A stretch of DNA of 64,000 bases from Isoetes taiwanensis (taxonomy: Eukaryota > Streptophyta > Lycopodiopsida > Isoetales > Isoetaceae). The stretch covers positions 12,641,787-12,705,786 of the forward strand of contig JAJEKV010000005.1 in assembly GCA_021234155.1 (NCBI GenBank), read 5' to 3'. Of the stretch, positions 41,739-53,533 are shown piece after piece. The translations under genes were made by a program, and so were the position numbers. Under the pieces are notes generated by a model, which made no database searches, was not told where the DNA came from, and was given only the letters and a program-made list of their open reading frames with translations. The first letter of the stretch is position 1. Every line of letters begins with the position of its first letter.

Positions 41739-41770
41739 AGACATAATCCCAATTTAATTGAATGATGGTT
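41739..41770 (-). repeat. Right terminal inverted repeat of the 12.3-kb transposon
   Basis: Exact reverse complement of 29425-29456, followed by the CAAA target duplicate at 41771-41774. Confidence 0.95.
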
Positions 41771-41774
41771 CAAA

Positions 41775-42261
41775 GTCAATTGGGGCTTTGAAGGCTCTTG
41801 GTGCCTTCTGATCCTATATTATTACCATGCAGATCCAAAGTCTTCAAATGGCAATTGGGGCTTTGAAGGGCTTCAGCGAGGTTCTTGGTGCCTTCTGATC
41901 TTAAATGACTATATATCAGACCAAAACTCTCCAAATGGCAATTGGAGCTTTTAAGGGATTTAGCCAAGCACCCAGCAACTTGGAAATATCCCCAATTCAA
42001 GCTGCCCCAATTATGCAAATTCAAGCTGTGAAGACTGCATTTCTCACTCTCAATGGCCGTGGCAATCATTTCTGCAGTTTTTGCTCTATCCAGATCATCC
42101 ATTGAAGGAGATAGCTCAAGCTTAAGCTCCCGGAGTTTGCAACGGGGATGAAGAAGTGTGGATACGATACTTTCCATCTCTACCTTAGACTTCACATCAC
42201 AATAAGCACTTTCTTCGTTGAGCAAATCATATTCCACATATTCCATGATGGTGAGGAGCAA
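41775..42261 (-). pseudogene. ROCO pseudogene, segment 1a: N-terminus and first LRRs
   Basis: A frame from 42261 starts MLLTIMEYVEYDLLNEESAY. It passes through a helical cap (MESIVSTLLHPRCKLRELKL and AKTAEMIATAIESEKCSLHS) into LRRs of the same type and near-identical DNA sequence as those at 28.5-29.4 kb (SPNCHLKTLDLHGNNIGSEG). Near the transposon the repeats show two small deletions relative to the consensus. With the 12.3-kb and 1.05-kb insertions removed, segments 1a to 5 form one ROCO gene of roughly 4.5 kb. Five in-frame stops and one frameshift downstream make it a pseudogene. Confidence 0.82.
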
Positions 42262-42423
42262 ATCAGAGAATGAAGACTAAGAAGCTTATACTTCCACCGG
42301 AATTAGCACCTAAAGCGCATAGAATGGCTCTAAAATTATCCTTTCTTATCTTCTTGCCATTTGAAAGACAAGAATCGGTAAGTTACCTTAAGTTATCATG
42401 TATGGCGGCATGGAATGTGGGAA

Positions 42424-42478
42424 GCGGATTCCAGGGACCCCGCGACTGGCGGGAGCCGGGAGCGGGTCTGGAATCCGC
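42424..42478. repeat. GC-rich hairpin
   Basis: GCGGATTCCAG (42424-42434) and CTGGAATCCGC (42468-42478) form a perfect 11-bp stem around a very GC-rich 33-nt loop. The sequence is out of character with its AT-rich surroundings. Confidence 0.8.
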
Positions 42479-42488
42479 GATCCACTTC

Positions 42489-42660
42489 CAAGCTGCCACA
42501 ACATGGCAACTGGGAGTTTTGCTTGATTCTTACCTGCAGGTGACCGGTTGAGCGGAATTCCAAGGATTGATCCAGGCTGCCACAACATGCCAACTGGGAT
42601 TTTGCTTGATTCTTACCTGCAGGTGACAGTTGAGCGGAATTCCAAGGATTGATTCTATGG
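42489..42660. repeat. 84-bp tandem repeat, two units
   Basis: GCTGCCACAACATG... recurs with an 84-bp offset (42492 and 42576). Both units end GAGCGGAATTCCAAGGATTG. Confidence 0.92.
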
Positions 42661-42815
42661 CACGTACAACAGCTCAGGATTTTAACTACAAAACTAAGAT
42701 TTTATTTCTTTAACTTGTAAGATAGCTAATACAGGTACAACACATTCAACATTGCAACAAGCAAGTGCTATTTCTTGACGTTGTTGCACTGTCAACATTT
42801 ACTTATGGTGAATGT
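42640..42815. repeat. Duplicate of the CPP1-like gene's 3' flank, distal copy
   Basis: About 170 bp here (GGATTGATTC... to ACTTATGGTGA) match 44300-44467 with only scattered differences, in the same orientation. The other copy lies just downstream of the CPP1-like stop codon, so this is probably a duplicated 3' UTR or terminator region. Confidence 0.88.
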
Positions 42816-42827
42816 TGATAACAGTTA

Positions 42828-42969
42828 GGCTGGGTTCACATGCAACCATCGCCTAAGAGGGGCCCTGTTTTGCCCTGTGTTAATCGGCGATGGCAGGCGA
42901 TGGTCCATGTAAAAGGGTGAGCCTTTTTACATGATGGTGATGGCGCCTTCATTGCATGTGAACCGGCTC
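42828..42969. mobile_element. PIF/Harbinger (Tourist-like) MITE, 142 bp
   Basis: Flanked by TTA on both sides (42825-42827 and 42970-42972). The ends GGCTGGGTTCACATGCAA and reverse-complement GAGCCGGTTCACATGCAA are inverted repeats. The interior also folds (CGATGG...CCATCGCC). TTA duplication and the G-rich ends fit PIF/Harbinger. Confidence 0.85.
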
Positions 42970-42972
42970 TTA

Positions 42973-44299
42973 GGCCAAAAACACTAAGAATTTCAAACTA
43001 ACTTTAGAAAAGTTGTATGACATGGTGCATAGTGTTTCTATAATAAGCACTGCCTTCCCAATGACAAAGAGCTCTAAATTGTTGGAGCAAACTTGTCAAG
43101 ATACACAAATTAAGCAAACTTGTCAAGATGCACAAATCAACGTAGCGATTAGCGGAATGGTTTCTTGGCGCTCTGCCTACGTCTGCGGCTAGGGCGACAA
43201 CAGAGAGAGGAGACCGCCCTCCTCTCTCTCTGTCCGGCACTGCTACAACCCCCTTGCAATTTCGAAATCATGCTTGGATGCTAGTGGGGTTTGCCGATGA
43301 TTTAGGAGGTTCTTTTCTCCAAAGATTTTGCCGGCTTTGATTCGAAGCAGCTTCAAGGCGGTCTTTTTGGTTCACGCTGGTAAGCCACTAACGTGGCCTT
43401 TTGCTCTCAATCTTTTCAATAGGAATGATGATTTTGCTACAGCAAATCACACCGAAAGGGCACATAGCCTATAAGGTGGAGCAAAATGAAGCGAGAATTA
43501 GAAAGAAAGTTGTTTTGGATTTTTGTAAGCAGTCTTTTCAGTTGGATCTTCTGATTAGACGGTTTTTTTCCCTCCTCTTGCTCTTTCTTGCTAGCAGAAA
43601 GATTTAGGGATGCTTTCTTGGAAGGAGCCAGAGTAAGTTCTGGATCATAATTCTACAGTTTTAAAACAGAATGTAAGACTTATTTGAGATTGCCGAGCTA
43701 GGGATCTAATTGTGTCCAGGAAGACGCTTCCATATCAAGACCAGATATTATAAACCAAACTTTAAAGGAGAGTTTTGGTGGCTGGGCTGTGTGTCTAGCT
43801 TATTACAGGTAGGCTGACTGGCGCATCCCGACAATGCAGCATCTCCTTCTAATCTCACATTTGGTAGTAAAGTTGCAGAATTTGATCATAGTTTGAAGCA
43901 TATTGGCTTCTTTGAGCAGTGCGGGAGATTGTTCAGGTTACTCTTCGTCTCTTTTCTCTTCATTTCTAATTCTGCAAGAGGTTTTTTGGAGCATTCAGGA
44001 TTGTCTGCAGTTTATGGAAAATGGGAATTTGACTCCTGTAGTATGCTATTTAACTGAGAAGATGTTGATACTCTAGTATTAGTTAGATAGAAGAAGAAGT
44101 TGAGAGACTCATGAGTACTGTAACTGCAGATATAACTCAGATCCATGTGGGATCCTATAGATCCATGTGGGATCCTATACACTTAAATTATATCTGATCC
44201 AATCTGAACATATAATTGGAATTTGAAGCAGCTAATTGATTGATGGAGTAGCTAAATCCTCTTGGTTGATATAGTGTAAGCGTAGTCTTATTTTCTTTC
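42973..44299. other. Spacer between 3'-flank duplicates
   Basis: No recognised gene. A 21-bp tandem pair (GATCCATGTGGGATCCTATA) lies at ~44141-44182. Confidence 0.4.
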
Positions 44300-44467
44300 A
44301 AGGATTGGTTCTGTGGGACGTACAACAGCCCAGGATTTTAACTACAAAACTAAGATTTTATTTCTTTAAATTGTAAGATAGCTAATACAGGTACAACACA
44401 TTCAGCATTGCAACAAGCAAGTGCTATTTCTTGACATTGTTGGGCTGTCAACATTTACTTATGGTGA
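44300..44467. repeat. Duplicated 3' flank of the CPP1-like gene, proximal copy
   Basis: Proximal partner of 42640-42815. It begins 120 bp beyond the CPP1-like stop codon in the direction of transcription. Confidence 0.88.
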
Positions 44468-44586
44468 AGTGCCAAGGTTGAGTATTGCAAAGAGAGAACT
44501 AGCTTTTGCAACAATGCAACCAATGATGCCCTCAAAATGCTGCCAATACAGCAAATCCTCAAACATAATATTTTCCGATGTATTGC

Positions 44587-46250
44587 CTACTTCAAAAATG
44601 TACACGATAGCCACAAGATGACATATGAAACAAGGGATGTCATTAGCTCAATATTCCAGGAGCCTGGGAATAGGGCATCTGGCATGGCCGGTACAAGGAA
44701 AGAACCCACTATCCATGCGACAATAAATGAAGCTGTCCTGGAAACAGAAAGGTCCACTATTGTAAAAGAGAAACAAAATATATGCTGGAAAACTGAACCA
44801 AAAAAATTTCGAAAGAACCAATTTAAAATGAGAACATTGGCACTTCTTACCCGATGAGAGAAGATTTCCATAAAATTTTGAATGTTTTATTCAGAAAATA
44901 TATGCATGCAGCAAGTGATACTATTACCTGTTAAGCAAGTAACAAAACTGAAATTAGCAGCAGAAAAATTATCTAACCAGCAAAAATGAAAAGATGTTAG
45001 AATATGCACCTGAAATGCTGGTCCCCCAGGGTTCTTCTCCAAAACACTCCATAACCCAAGGACTACAAACACGAAGGCCCTTGCAACAATTGCAGAGGTT
45101 GGTGGAACATCGATCCGCTTGGAAATTGCTTGTAGCCAGGCTGGAGGTTCTTTCCTGACCTTGACAGTGGCTTTTGCCCATCTTCGCTGCTTCAAGCTTT
45201 CTATGATAATCTTGTCATATGCAGACTCAATTGCAGCTTTACTCTTGTCATGCCCTCCATACTGCCTTAAAAGATAATTGCGAGCTTCTTGTATTTCTTC
45301 CTCTGATGCCTCCTTGCTAATCCCAAGCCTCTTGTATGGATCCCAGACATTGATCCTTGGAAATTCGGGAGCTGGCCCTGAGTTTTGGTGATCACATTTG
45401 CAAAATCCGGCAGAAATGTAAAAGAAGACCCAGCAACTACAGAAAGAGGAAATAAGCTCAAATCAGACAGAACAATCAGGTTCTGTTCTGTATATAATCT
45501 CAGCTTACAAACTAGTGATCCGGGTGTATGTTCCCTTGGCCAACCTATAACGTTCTACTAGGCCTTGTATTTATTATTTAGATCAGATGGGACCTTTTTA
45601 TTAATATTTATAATATAATGTTTGATGAATCAGTCAGGGCCATTACATATAAACGCCATCAGACAAATATTCTTCCTTCCTTAGTCAAGAACAATAATCT
45701 GTCTGAATGTTATGTTATTCCATGAAGCACTGATCCTTACAGGTAAGAAGGCACAAGTACTATTTTGGCATTTATCACCAATTTTATTGCGAATGGCAAG
45801 AAGCAAGCATTATGGAAAACAAGGGCATGAATTCTTCAAAGAAAAAACTACATAAGTTGGGCTGCAAACCTAGTACACTACAAAAAGCATCATCCTCTGC
45901 ATTGGAAAAAAAAAAACAAAGCACAAAGGCAGGGATAGCTAACCTGCAGGATCATTGGAACCCCCAGAGAAAGAGGCATCCCTCGCGGCACGAGTAACAG
46001 GATAAATACTTCTAAAAGACGGCCGTCCAGTCCATAACGTTCTGTGCTTTCCAACTAGCCTACATTAAAAAAAATAGATATTACCTCAAAGCATGAATTA
46101 AGGTCCGCAAAAGCAGAGCTCTTACAATCTGGATGCGGATGAGCGACCAATCCAAGCTGCTTTTGTACGCAGAGAATTCAAAGTACTGCCATGGTAATCT
46201 ACACAAGGTGCCCATTTCGCACAAAGTGAGGCAGCTGCTACATCCGCCAT
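44587..46250 (-). CDS. CPP1: Chloroplast CPP1/CDF1-like protein (chaperone-like protein of POR1)
   Basis: Four exons join in frame with GT-AG sites: complement(46126-46250), (45010-45436), (44851-44927) and (44587-44737). They give 259 residues, close to the ~258 of Arabidopsis CPP1. Exon 1 is a Ser/Ala/basic transit-peptide-like leader (MADVAAASLCAKWAPC). Exon 2 has the J-like domain without HPD: FPRINVWDPYKRLGISKEAS, EEIQEARNYLLRQYGG, ESAYDKIIIESLKQRRW, then PPAWLQAISKRIDVPP and a membrane helix (IVARAFVFVVLGLWSVL) with the family's GGPAFQ. Exons 3-4 encode VSLAACIYFLNK and further membrane helices, ending SYVILWLSCTFLK. In Arabidopsis CPP1 stabilises protochlorophyllide oxidoreductase (POR) in plastid membranes. 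No damage is seen. This is the best-supported intact host gene of the window. The first intron (45437-46125) is the longest. Confidence 0.93.
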
Positions 46251-47293
46251 AGCCACGGCCGCATAGAACAATGTCTCCAGTTCCTCGGTTTGGCCGATTC
46301 CGGATACTGAATGAGGTGGCCTTATCTGAACCCTTAGTTCCAGAACTAAATTTGGACCGTGAATGGACCCCCTAAGCATATTTCCAATGCCGAACATTAT
46401 GTGTTGTATAGCTTGATACTACACCCCAGTTGAAGTTTGGTATTTTGGAATAATATGATTGTTGATGGTTTTAGGGCATCTTCGTATGCTCTTAGCGTAG
46501 GTTACTGGTGGTGGGTGGCGCCCTTGATTACGGTCGAGGATGGGTAGCTCTACAGGTATGCTAGTTTTTTGCTTATGCCTTAGGTTCTTGTTTTTTAAGG
46601 ATGGCATGGCGCATGGACTTGTTGCACATGGCCTTCTATATCTGCGAATGGAACTGTCATCGCCTTCTATATCTGCGAATGGAACTGTCATCTGTGTTGG
46701 AGCTCAAGCTTCGTGTGGTCTTTGCATGGTATTTCTCTGGCTTCGTATGGTATTTATCTTGGAAGCAAGACGAGGCTCTATTTTCCCTTCTCTTGCTTGC
46801 TTGTTGTGTTGGTCGCGCCTTGTTTTGTATCAAGTACAGGTTGTTATTTGCAAGTTGTTTTGTAGCTTTGCTTGCTATTGTTGCATGGTTGTCATGGTTA
46901 TCAAAAAGGCACCAAGGAAGGGTAAGGGTGTAGTTGGTCTGTGAGTGCAGGCAGGGAAATTAATGGCCCATCTCTAGGTCTTAGATTTGCAGAGGACTAG
47001 GAACGATTGATATGAGTGTCATGTTGGGGCTCTCAAGGCAGGATGTTTTAAGAAGCTTTTATGATGCTCTAGTTGCCTTTTGAGGGCCCGTCATAAAACT
47101 TCTAGGGCTACGAATGAGGCCAATGCAGGAAAAGGGACATGAATTGGCCTTCAAAGCCGCTTGGGGTTGTGCTAGTATGGAAGGCCTTAAAGAACAATAG
47201 GTTACATGCTTCGTGGGTAGGTGGATTACTGTATGAACGACATTGGGAAAGTCCATTAGATGTGCCACCTATATAATGCTAGTGAGTTGGTGA
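46251..47293. other. Spacer upstream of the CPP1-like gene
   Basis: It should contain the CPP1-like promoter (minus strand), but no unambiguous TATA box is seen close to 46250. A 31-bp tandem pair (CCTTCTATATCTGCGAATGG...) lies at 46632-46691. Confidence 0.4.
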
Positions 47294-47716
47294 TTGAGAA
47301 AGATATTCATAGCCTACCTGAATCTGTGTAAGAAGAGCCTTGGAGAATTGGGGGACAGTCTTTTAAAGAAAGATGCAGACATGGAATTAAATCAGCTGAT
47401 GGACAAGTTAAATATGGATGAGATTGATATGAGCAAGAAGTCAGATTTACCAGGATTATTCTGCAGAGAAGTGGTTCAAGTGTACTGCATGTTTGACTTC
47501 ATATCTATGTACCACTACTACATGTCGGAGGATCAATTCTCAAAATACAGAGAGCGATTGCTAGCTGATCTATATGGTTCCTTGTTGAGCTTGAGTGAAT
47601 CTGCTATCTCCTGCTTGGATGAAGCTGCTGATGAGACAACAGACCTTTATACCTTCGGATCTGCTGACCCTTTCTACTCCTATTTTAATGCCAAAATTGA
47701 CTTACTCGGTTCATAA
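47294..47716 (+). CDS. Possible exon or gene of unknown function
   Basis: A 140-residue frame with plausible protein composition: a helical acidic start (KKDADMELNQLMDKLNMDEI), an aromatic segment (VQVYCMFDFISMYHYYMSED) and a Ser-rich C-terminal helix (LADLYGSLLSLSESAISCLD). It ends FYSYFNAKIDLLGS. Third-position variety and absence of low complexity argue for real coding sequence, perhaps a last exon, as an AG lies shortly upstream. I do not recognise the family. No neighbour informs its role. Confidence 0.4.
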   Translation: MRKIFIAYLNLCKKSLGELGDSLLKKDADMELNQLMDKLNMDEIDMSKKSDLPGLFCREVVQVYCMFDFISMYHYYMSEDQFSKYRERLLADLYGSLLSLSESAISCLDEAADETTDLYTFGSADPFYSYFNAKIDLLGS

Positions 47717-50700
47717 TCTGTTTTCCTGCCTAGCCTTTTTTTGTCTCTTCATGGAATACATGCACATCTACTTTGCTCCTAATTGCTCAACTTTAATTCC
47801 TAATCTTGTTTGGGTTATGGTCGCTTTTTTCCTTCTAGATGATGACCAGGTGCAACTTTTTGGCTGGGTCGTGGTTGAACTCTTCTGATTTTGAAATCTG
47901 CTATAAGAAAGTTGACTATATGACTTTGGTGTCAAATCTATCATTTGATTTGACTACATACTTAAATTTAACTTTATCTCCCCCTTCTTTCTCTGGAAAG
48001 GTTGGAGTCTGATGTACTTTGCTTCTTTATCTTCTGCTTTTGATAGCAGAACTATGTATTGTTTTTTTTTTATTAATGGAAAAAGCTACTCTTACTCTCA
48101 AAAAGAAAAAAAAAATGGTGATTGAGAAGTGAAAGGATTTGAATATGAGGTGGGGGGCTTGTGTTGTGAAGAATCTTGTTGTGTTGGACCATAAGAACCT
48201 GCTGAACAGGGCTACCATTTTGTTAACTATCATGGTCATAGAAGACTAACTGGCAGCCTGAGTACACCTTGTGTATGAACAAGAAAGTTTATTTTGTCTA
48301 GTATATGGAATTCCATTTAATGCTGCTCATATCGATGAACATAGGATTAGAGCAGCCTGGAAAGTCCTACTGAACCCTTGTCATTGCATGCCTTCTCTTT
48401 GGAATGCCTGGGGGCTTTGTGCCCATGGAGAGGAACCTTTGGCACTAGAATGATAGTATCTCAAGTGATGAGGAGGATGTGAACTTCTAAGATATACAGG
48501 ATCCTACCTACATCCCTGATGTGGAAATCTTGGAGCCCGACATCTACTACATCCCATCCACACGTGTGACCACACCATGGCTGTTGGTTGACATGTCTCA
48601 CTTCTTGCTTTGTGTTCCTTGTACAATTGAAATTTCTAGTGATTTACTTCTTGCTTTGTATTTCTTGTATAATTGCTCTTATTCTTTCTAGTGACATCAT
48701 GGAGGTTAATTCTGATGCACAACAAGATGGCCACAATGAGCCCCATGTGGATCGTCCTGTGGTGTTCTTGCCGCCATCATTTATCAGGGTTGAGATCAAT
48801 ATCTCGCATCCGGTTTCTCATGTGTACCAAGTGGAGCCCGAAGAGGTTTTCTCTGCCCATGAGTTAGTCTCTAATGTCATACAAATTAGTACAGAAGCTC
48901 ACTGAATTGCTAGCTCGCTCCATATCTTGAGACATCGGCTTAGTGGCTTCTTAGTGCCATCTCAAGTGTGTGATAGGAACAGATGGAAGTCCCTGTTTTA
49001 GAGTTGTACACTTTGCGTTCACACATGAGCCTTGCAAAGTTCTTAATGGTCCAAGAGATTCGTCATATCAATGTTGTTATTAGGCATTCTCAGATGGGGC
49101 GCCCATGAACTAGTGCTTGTTGTTGTTGCTGTTAATATGTGTTTGCAAGTTTCAGTATTGATATATGTTAATACCTTCCTGTTGTTTAAGTGCTTGCAGG
49201 GGCAGAGAAGCTCTTGGAAGTCATCAGCCTATTATCCCCAGCATACATTTGATATGTTGAGCGAGAGCCCTTGCACGAAAGACAAAGTCCATAATCACAA
49301 GCGATGTTATTTTAATATACAAAACAATGTTAAGGATTTAGGAGAGCATAACTTAAACTTTGGACTCCGATCTAGATGAACTTACTTTTGATAGAAATTT
49401 CTTATCCTCATCTATAAATGATCTGAAGGACACATTGGTTATGGTCATTTTTAGCAAAAAAAAAAAAACTCAACTAGAATTTTGACAATTTTAGCAAAAC
49501 TTAGGGCATTTTGGAGTTTTTTAGTTGTTATTGTACCCCAAGTTGGCCCTTATATATTTGATGGATTGTTACCCATTCAATTGTTTCAGGAATGGTGCAT
49601 CCATATCAAATCCCCCTGGAACCCACTATTATCGTGCTACATATTGACCACAACAACCAACCATACCCTAGATGAGGCTCATGCACCTAGGCAGGATGCC
49701 AAGAGAACATATTGGCTATCCAGTGTGCTATAGATATACCTTGAAGCCAAGACCACGATGGTTGAACTTCTGAACAAAAAAAGAGACAATGCTTTAAGTG
49801 TTTTAACATCTAAAATGCAAAGCGGCATACTACAGGGATGCAAGGATCATATCAATACTGCAAGCACACCTATGCAAAATTTACCACCAACGTACAAAAA
49901 CTTTAAGATAAAGCAACGTATTCCAAAGCCAGTGACATGTACGAGATCGTTACCAATACTAAGGCTAACACATATGCTACAAAACAATGTCATATTATTA
50001 TTAAGAAAAAAGCTCTCAGTTTATGATTAGCTTTGTTTTTTTGGAGCACAAATTACTATTTTTTGAAAGACAGGAAAAAAAAAGTTTTTCAATCAAAAAT
50101 AGGAATTATAAAATGTATATATCTCATCTAGTTGTGTAAGCATATGTACCAAGATGTATGTGCGACTCATTTAGATCAGAAGCTCACGGTGCAAGGGGAT
50201 CGATATGGGAGGAGAATCCTCTAACTGTAGTAAGACAAAGAAGATGCCCTTGAAACATGAGTGTGTAATATTATATATTTACCCCAGTATAAGAGACTAA
50301 TCATAGCGGATCAATTAATTGATATAATTTTGTGTATGTCTTATTTTTTATATTTTCATATTTTACATACTTTTTTTCTTTTTTCATATATGCATATCAT
50401 ATGTTGTTGGTTGTGCATACACGTGTTTGAAGTGGCATGTACATGGTCGTAACTTATGATTATAAGATAGCATGTCATTGTTGTACTATATAATCGTCCC
50501 AGTGGAGGTGGTTACTCTTTGCAGTTGACTCACAAACGATTTTGCCTATGAGGTGGTTGTTTTAAAGAATAGAATAGATTTTTAACGTCCACAAATATCA
50601 ATAGGCTATGGGATCCATACTCAAAAAACCATATCTTGAAAGGTTTTCAAGGTAAAAAACCTTTGCAGTAATGATGATACTAGAAAGTAAAAACGAAATC

Positions 50701-53533
50701 ATTTTGTACAAAGAATAATCATTATGACTGTTGTTGGCTTAGCAACTAAAGACGTGCATCTAGTACCTCAAGAATGTATAATGCTAAATCATGCACAGAT
50801 GGTGTCTGAGAAGTTGGGGAAGCATGGAAGTTAATGCTAATGTCAAATAACGACTCTTGATCATCACAAAAGCAGACATTTTAGAAGTGTGGGGTGTTCA
50901 TCTTCAATTACTAGTAGCTGGAGACATGCACATAACTTCGCCTCTCGTGGCATTTGCAGTTGATCCCACCTATCTATTTCAATTCATAACTGGTGGAATC
51001 TTGTACGAAGTGATGCAAAATTCTCATCACTATTGTGTTGTTATTGTATGGTGAGTTCGCTTTTACATTGCTTTTCGATTTATATTAAAACAAGTCATGG
51101 CTATGAAGACTTCTTTATGTTATGGTTCTCTTCTTATATAGAAGAGAACCATCATTTTAGAGAAAGGGACGCCAGTTTTGGTGCCAGCTCTTCTTCTGGA
51201 TCCAATCGTCTATGGTGCAGGCCTTCTTTGGCTCATTCTCCCGTAAAAGCTCTATTGTTTCTTACATTTCTCGTCGGTGTTTCCTCTGAGCTGAATCTGT
51301 GTTGTTGTATGGAGTTTCCCCACATCCCCCCTCTTGTTCTGGTTAGATAGCGTTGTGCGCGGTCTTCAGGTTGTCGTCCGTTGGTCTTTTTTGCATCCGG
51401 AATGGCATAGTCCTTTTGTATTTGGTCGCTTGTGAGTTATGTACTAGGGAAAGTTCTGGTTGAGGAAATTCCACGAGGGAATTTCCCGGGATGACCCAGA
51501 CGGGGGCCTGGGCCAAGCCGCAGCGCCCGCCGAAGTCGGGCGGTGTTGGCTGAGGGAATATTCCCGAGGGAATCTTCCGAGACAAGGAACTTTCCCGGAC
51601 GTAATGCACAGTTGGGCGAATTACGTTCCTTACTCTGTTTTGGGCGGCAAAATCTGTTCCGGCATCAAATCTTTGCAGAAAGACAAATGGAATCTTACCT
51701 TGTTATTTGTGAATAGATGGGCTAAGCTTCAATCTAACAAGTAGATGGATTGAACAGTAATAGATGTGAAACTACTTGAGAACCATAAGCCCCAATCAGA
51801 GAATAAGATACTCTGATTTTTCTGAGAATGCCCTTTTTTTTATCGACCTTTGGAAGCTGTGGCTATGGCTGCTTTATCTTCTGCAGCATCGTGAATAGGT
51901 GTCCTAGCCCCTTCCCATCCTGCAATACAGCATTCCAGGTTCAAAATTCTTTCTTCCTTCGGTGAGCAGGGGCTCAAATGCAATAAGTTCTTGGAGATTC
52001 GGCCAACGGCAACAGGTTCTTGGAGATTCTTGGAGATTTTGCCAAAGGCAACAAGCACAGATAAAAGATATATAAAAGCTATAGATTTAGGCTATGCGGA
52101 TAACTTACATATAGAAGCTCACGGTTAGGTTGATTTATGAAAGATACTTCAAGAAACCCCGTCTTTGGTGAGAACTTGGCTATGGTTTATGATTGAAGAA
52201 ATCAATGGTGCGTAAGAAATCCGTGCGCGTAAAGAAAAGATTTGGGCGGCGAAAAAAAGCTTGGGTTTCATGACAAAGAAAGGTTTTTATTTTTAAGAAA
52301 GCTTACTCAAATCAGGTGCCATTGCCGTAAATCGTGTTTTAAGAATCAAGACGAAATGCTTTCGAAGAATCAAGAAGGCTTCCGGAATGCAGACGAAATG
52401 CTTCCGGAAGTATCAAGAAGGCTTGAGCGGCGCCGCCGTGAACAGGTGGAGGAACATTTATGGCATTTAAAATGAGTGGAATAATGCAGTAATTCGCACC
52501 AACTGTGCATTACTGACTATATAATAACATTAGTCGGAGTGGAATAGATATGATTTTATTTCTTGCCACCCATCAACTCTTAGAGCTGGTGTGAGTCAAG
52601 TACATCCATGCTTGGTCATAAGCTTTTAGAAGACGAAATCAAGCTTAGGGGAAGTTTTCCAACTTAGGGGTTGATTACTATTACTATCGGGTTGATTTTC
52701 AGTTGGCCAATGGGCCCCTGCATTTTTTCCAACGTAGCACTTGTTGCTTCTGGAGGGCACCAAGGGGAAGGCCCTCTCGGTCGAGCCTGTATATATATTG
52801 GAATTCTCGAACTCGACGTAGCCCTGTGGCTTCCGAGGATCCTCATGGTTTATTTTCCCATATTGATGATGTCATTCTTGTATTCCCGGTCTTAGTGTAG
52901 CCCTGTTACTTCCAGGATTCTCGTGGATCATTTCTTCTTTTTGATACTAGGATTCTTGTATTTCTAAACCCATCTTTATAGTCTCCTGACACTTGGCCCA
53001 TGGGTGCACCTAACTCTTACATTTTGGACTGTTAGCATATTGTTGATTTTTTGCAGTGTTTGGAGCTCTGACTTCACTAATGCTCATAGAGTGGCGTGTC
53101 TTGATGAGCTGCTAAATTTTGGAGCTCTGGCCTCACTAATGTCTGAGTCTGGTTAGATGGTGATTTTGTGCCATAAAGATCAAGTTCCAGAGTTTAAGGC
53201 TGTCTTTGTTTAATCTGAGCAGAAGGGAGACTAGATTCCTAATAGAGATCAATTACAATAAACATGGCGGTTGAACAAGAAGAGGAAGTGAACCAATTGC
53301 GCTCCTCTTGGGCTATTGGGACATCTTGTGTGGATAGAACCTGGAAAATATCCCTGCTTGTAGCCAAATAGTGCATTTGGGGAGCTAGGTTGTTCCAAGT
53401 CCTCCACTCCATACCTTGTTTTATAGCCCCAATTGTGTGCAGGTTTAATTGTACCCATTCCTTATATTTTTGAGGATTTTCATCTTGATCCTTCAAAAAA
53501 AGGAGATACAAAGTCTCCACTATATATCTTTCA
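47717..53533. other. Long spacer without recognisable genes
   Basis: Only short frames occur. One (48699-48904, MEVNSDAQQDGHNEPHVDRP) looks protein-like but has no recognised domain. Small tandem repeats occur at ~52360-52420 (AGACGAAATGCTT units) and ~51990-52040 (TTCTTGGAGATT). A fold-back element is listed separately at 51447-51596. Confidence 0.4.
51447..51596. mobile_element. Small fold-back element, 150 bp
   Basis: The ends GGGAAAGTTC and GAACTTTCCC are perfect inverted repeats, and similarity continues imperfectly inward for ~50 bp (GAGGGAATTTCCC versus GGGAATATTCCC motifs). The centre is very GC-rich. No clear target duplication is visible, so class is open. Confidence 0.6.

Larger units (their letters stand above)
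29425..41770. mobile_element. 12,346-bp DNA transposon inserted in the ROCO LRR array
   Basis: The two ends are 32-bp perfect terminal inverted repeats (29425-29456 and 41739-41770, beginning AACCATCATTCAATTAAATT) flanked by a CAAA duplication (29421-29424 and 41771-41774). On both sides the flanks are LRR repeats of the same gene and orientation, so the insertion point is certain. The right half holds a decayed DUF7869 transposase-like gene on the plus strand (38568-41520). The left half holds minus-strand exons for a methyl-CpG-binding-like domain, several unknown pieces and an FCP1/NIF-like phosphatase. The genes diverge from a repetitive centre (36.9-38.5 kb). The superfamily is unassigned. 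The perfect TIRs suggest a young insertion, yet the genes carry frameshifts. Confidence 0.93.

Noticed and set aside
48588-48905. Frame MEVNSDAQQDGHNEPHVDRP... as a gene
   Set aside because: Protein-like composition but short, without homologous motif, start context or neighbouring exon. Mentioned only in the spacer description.
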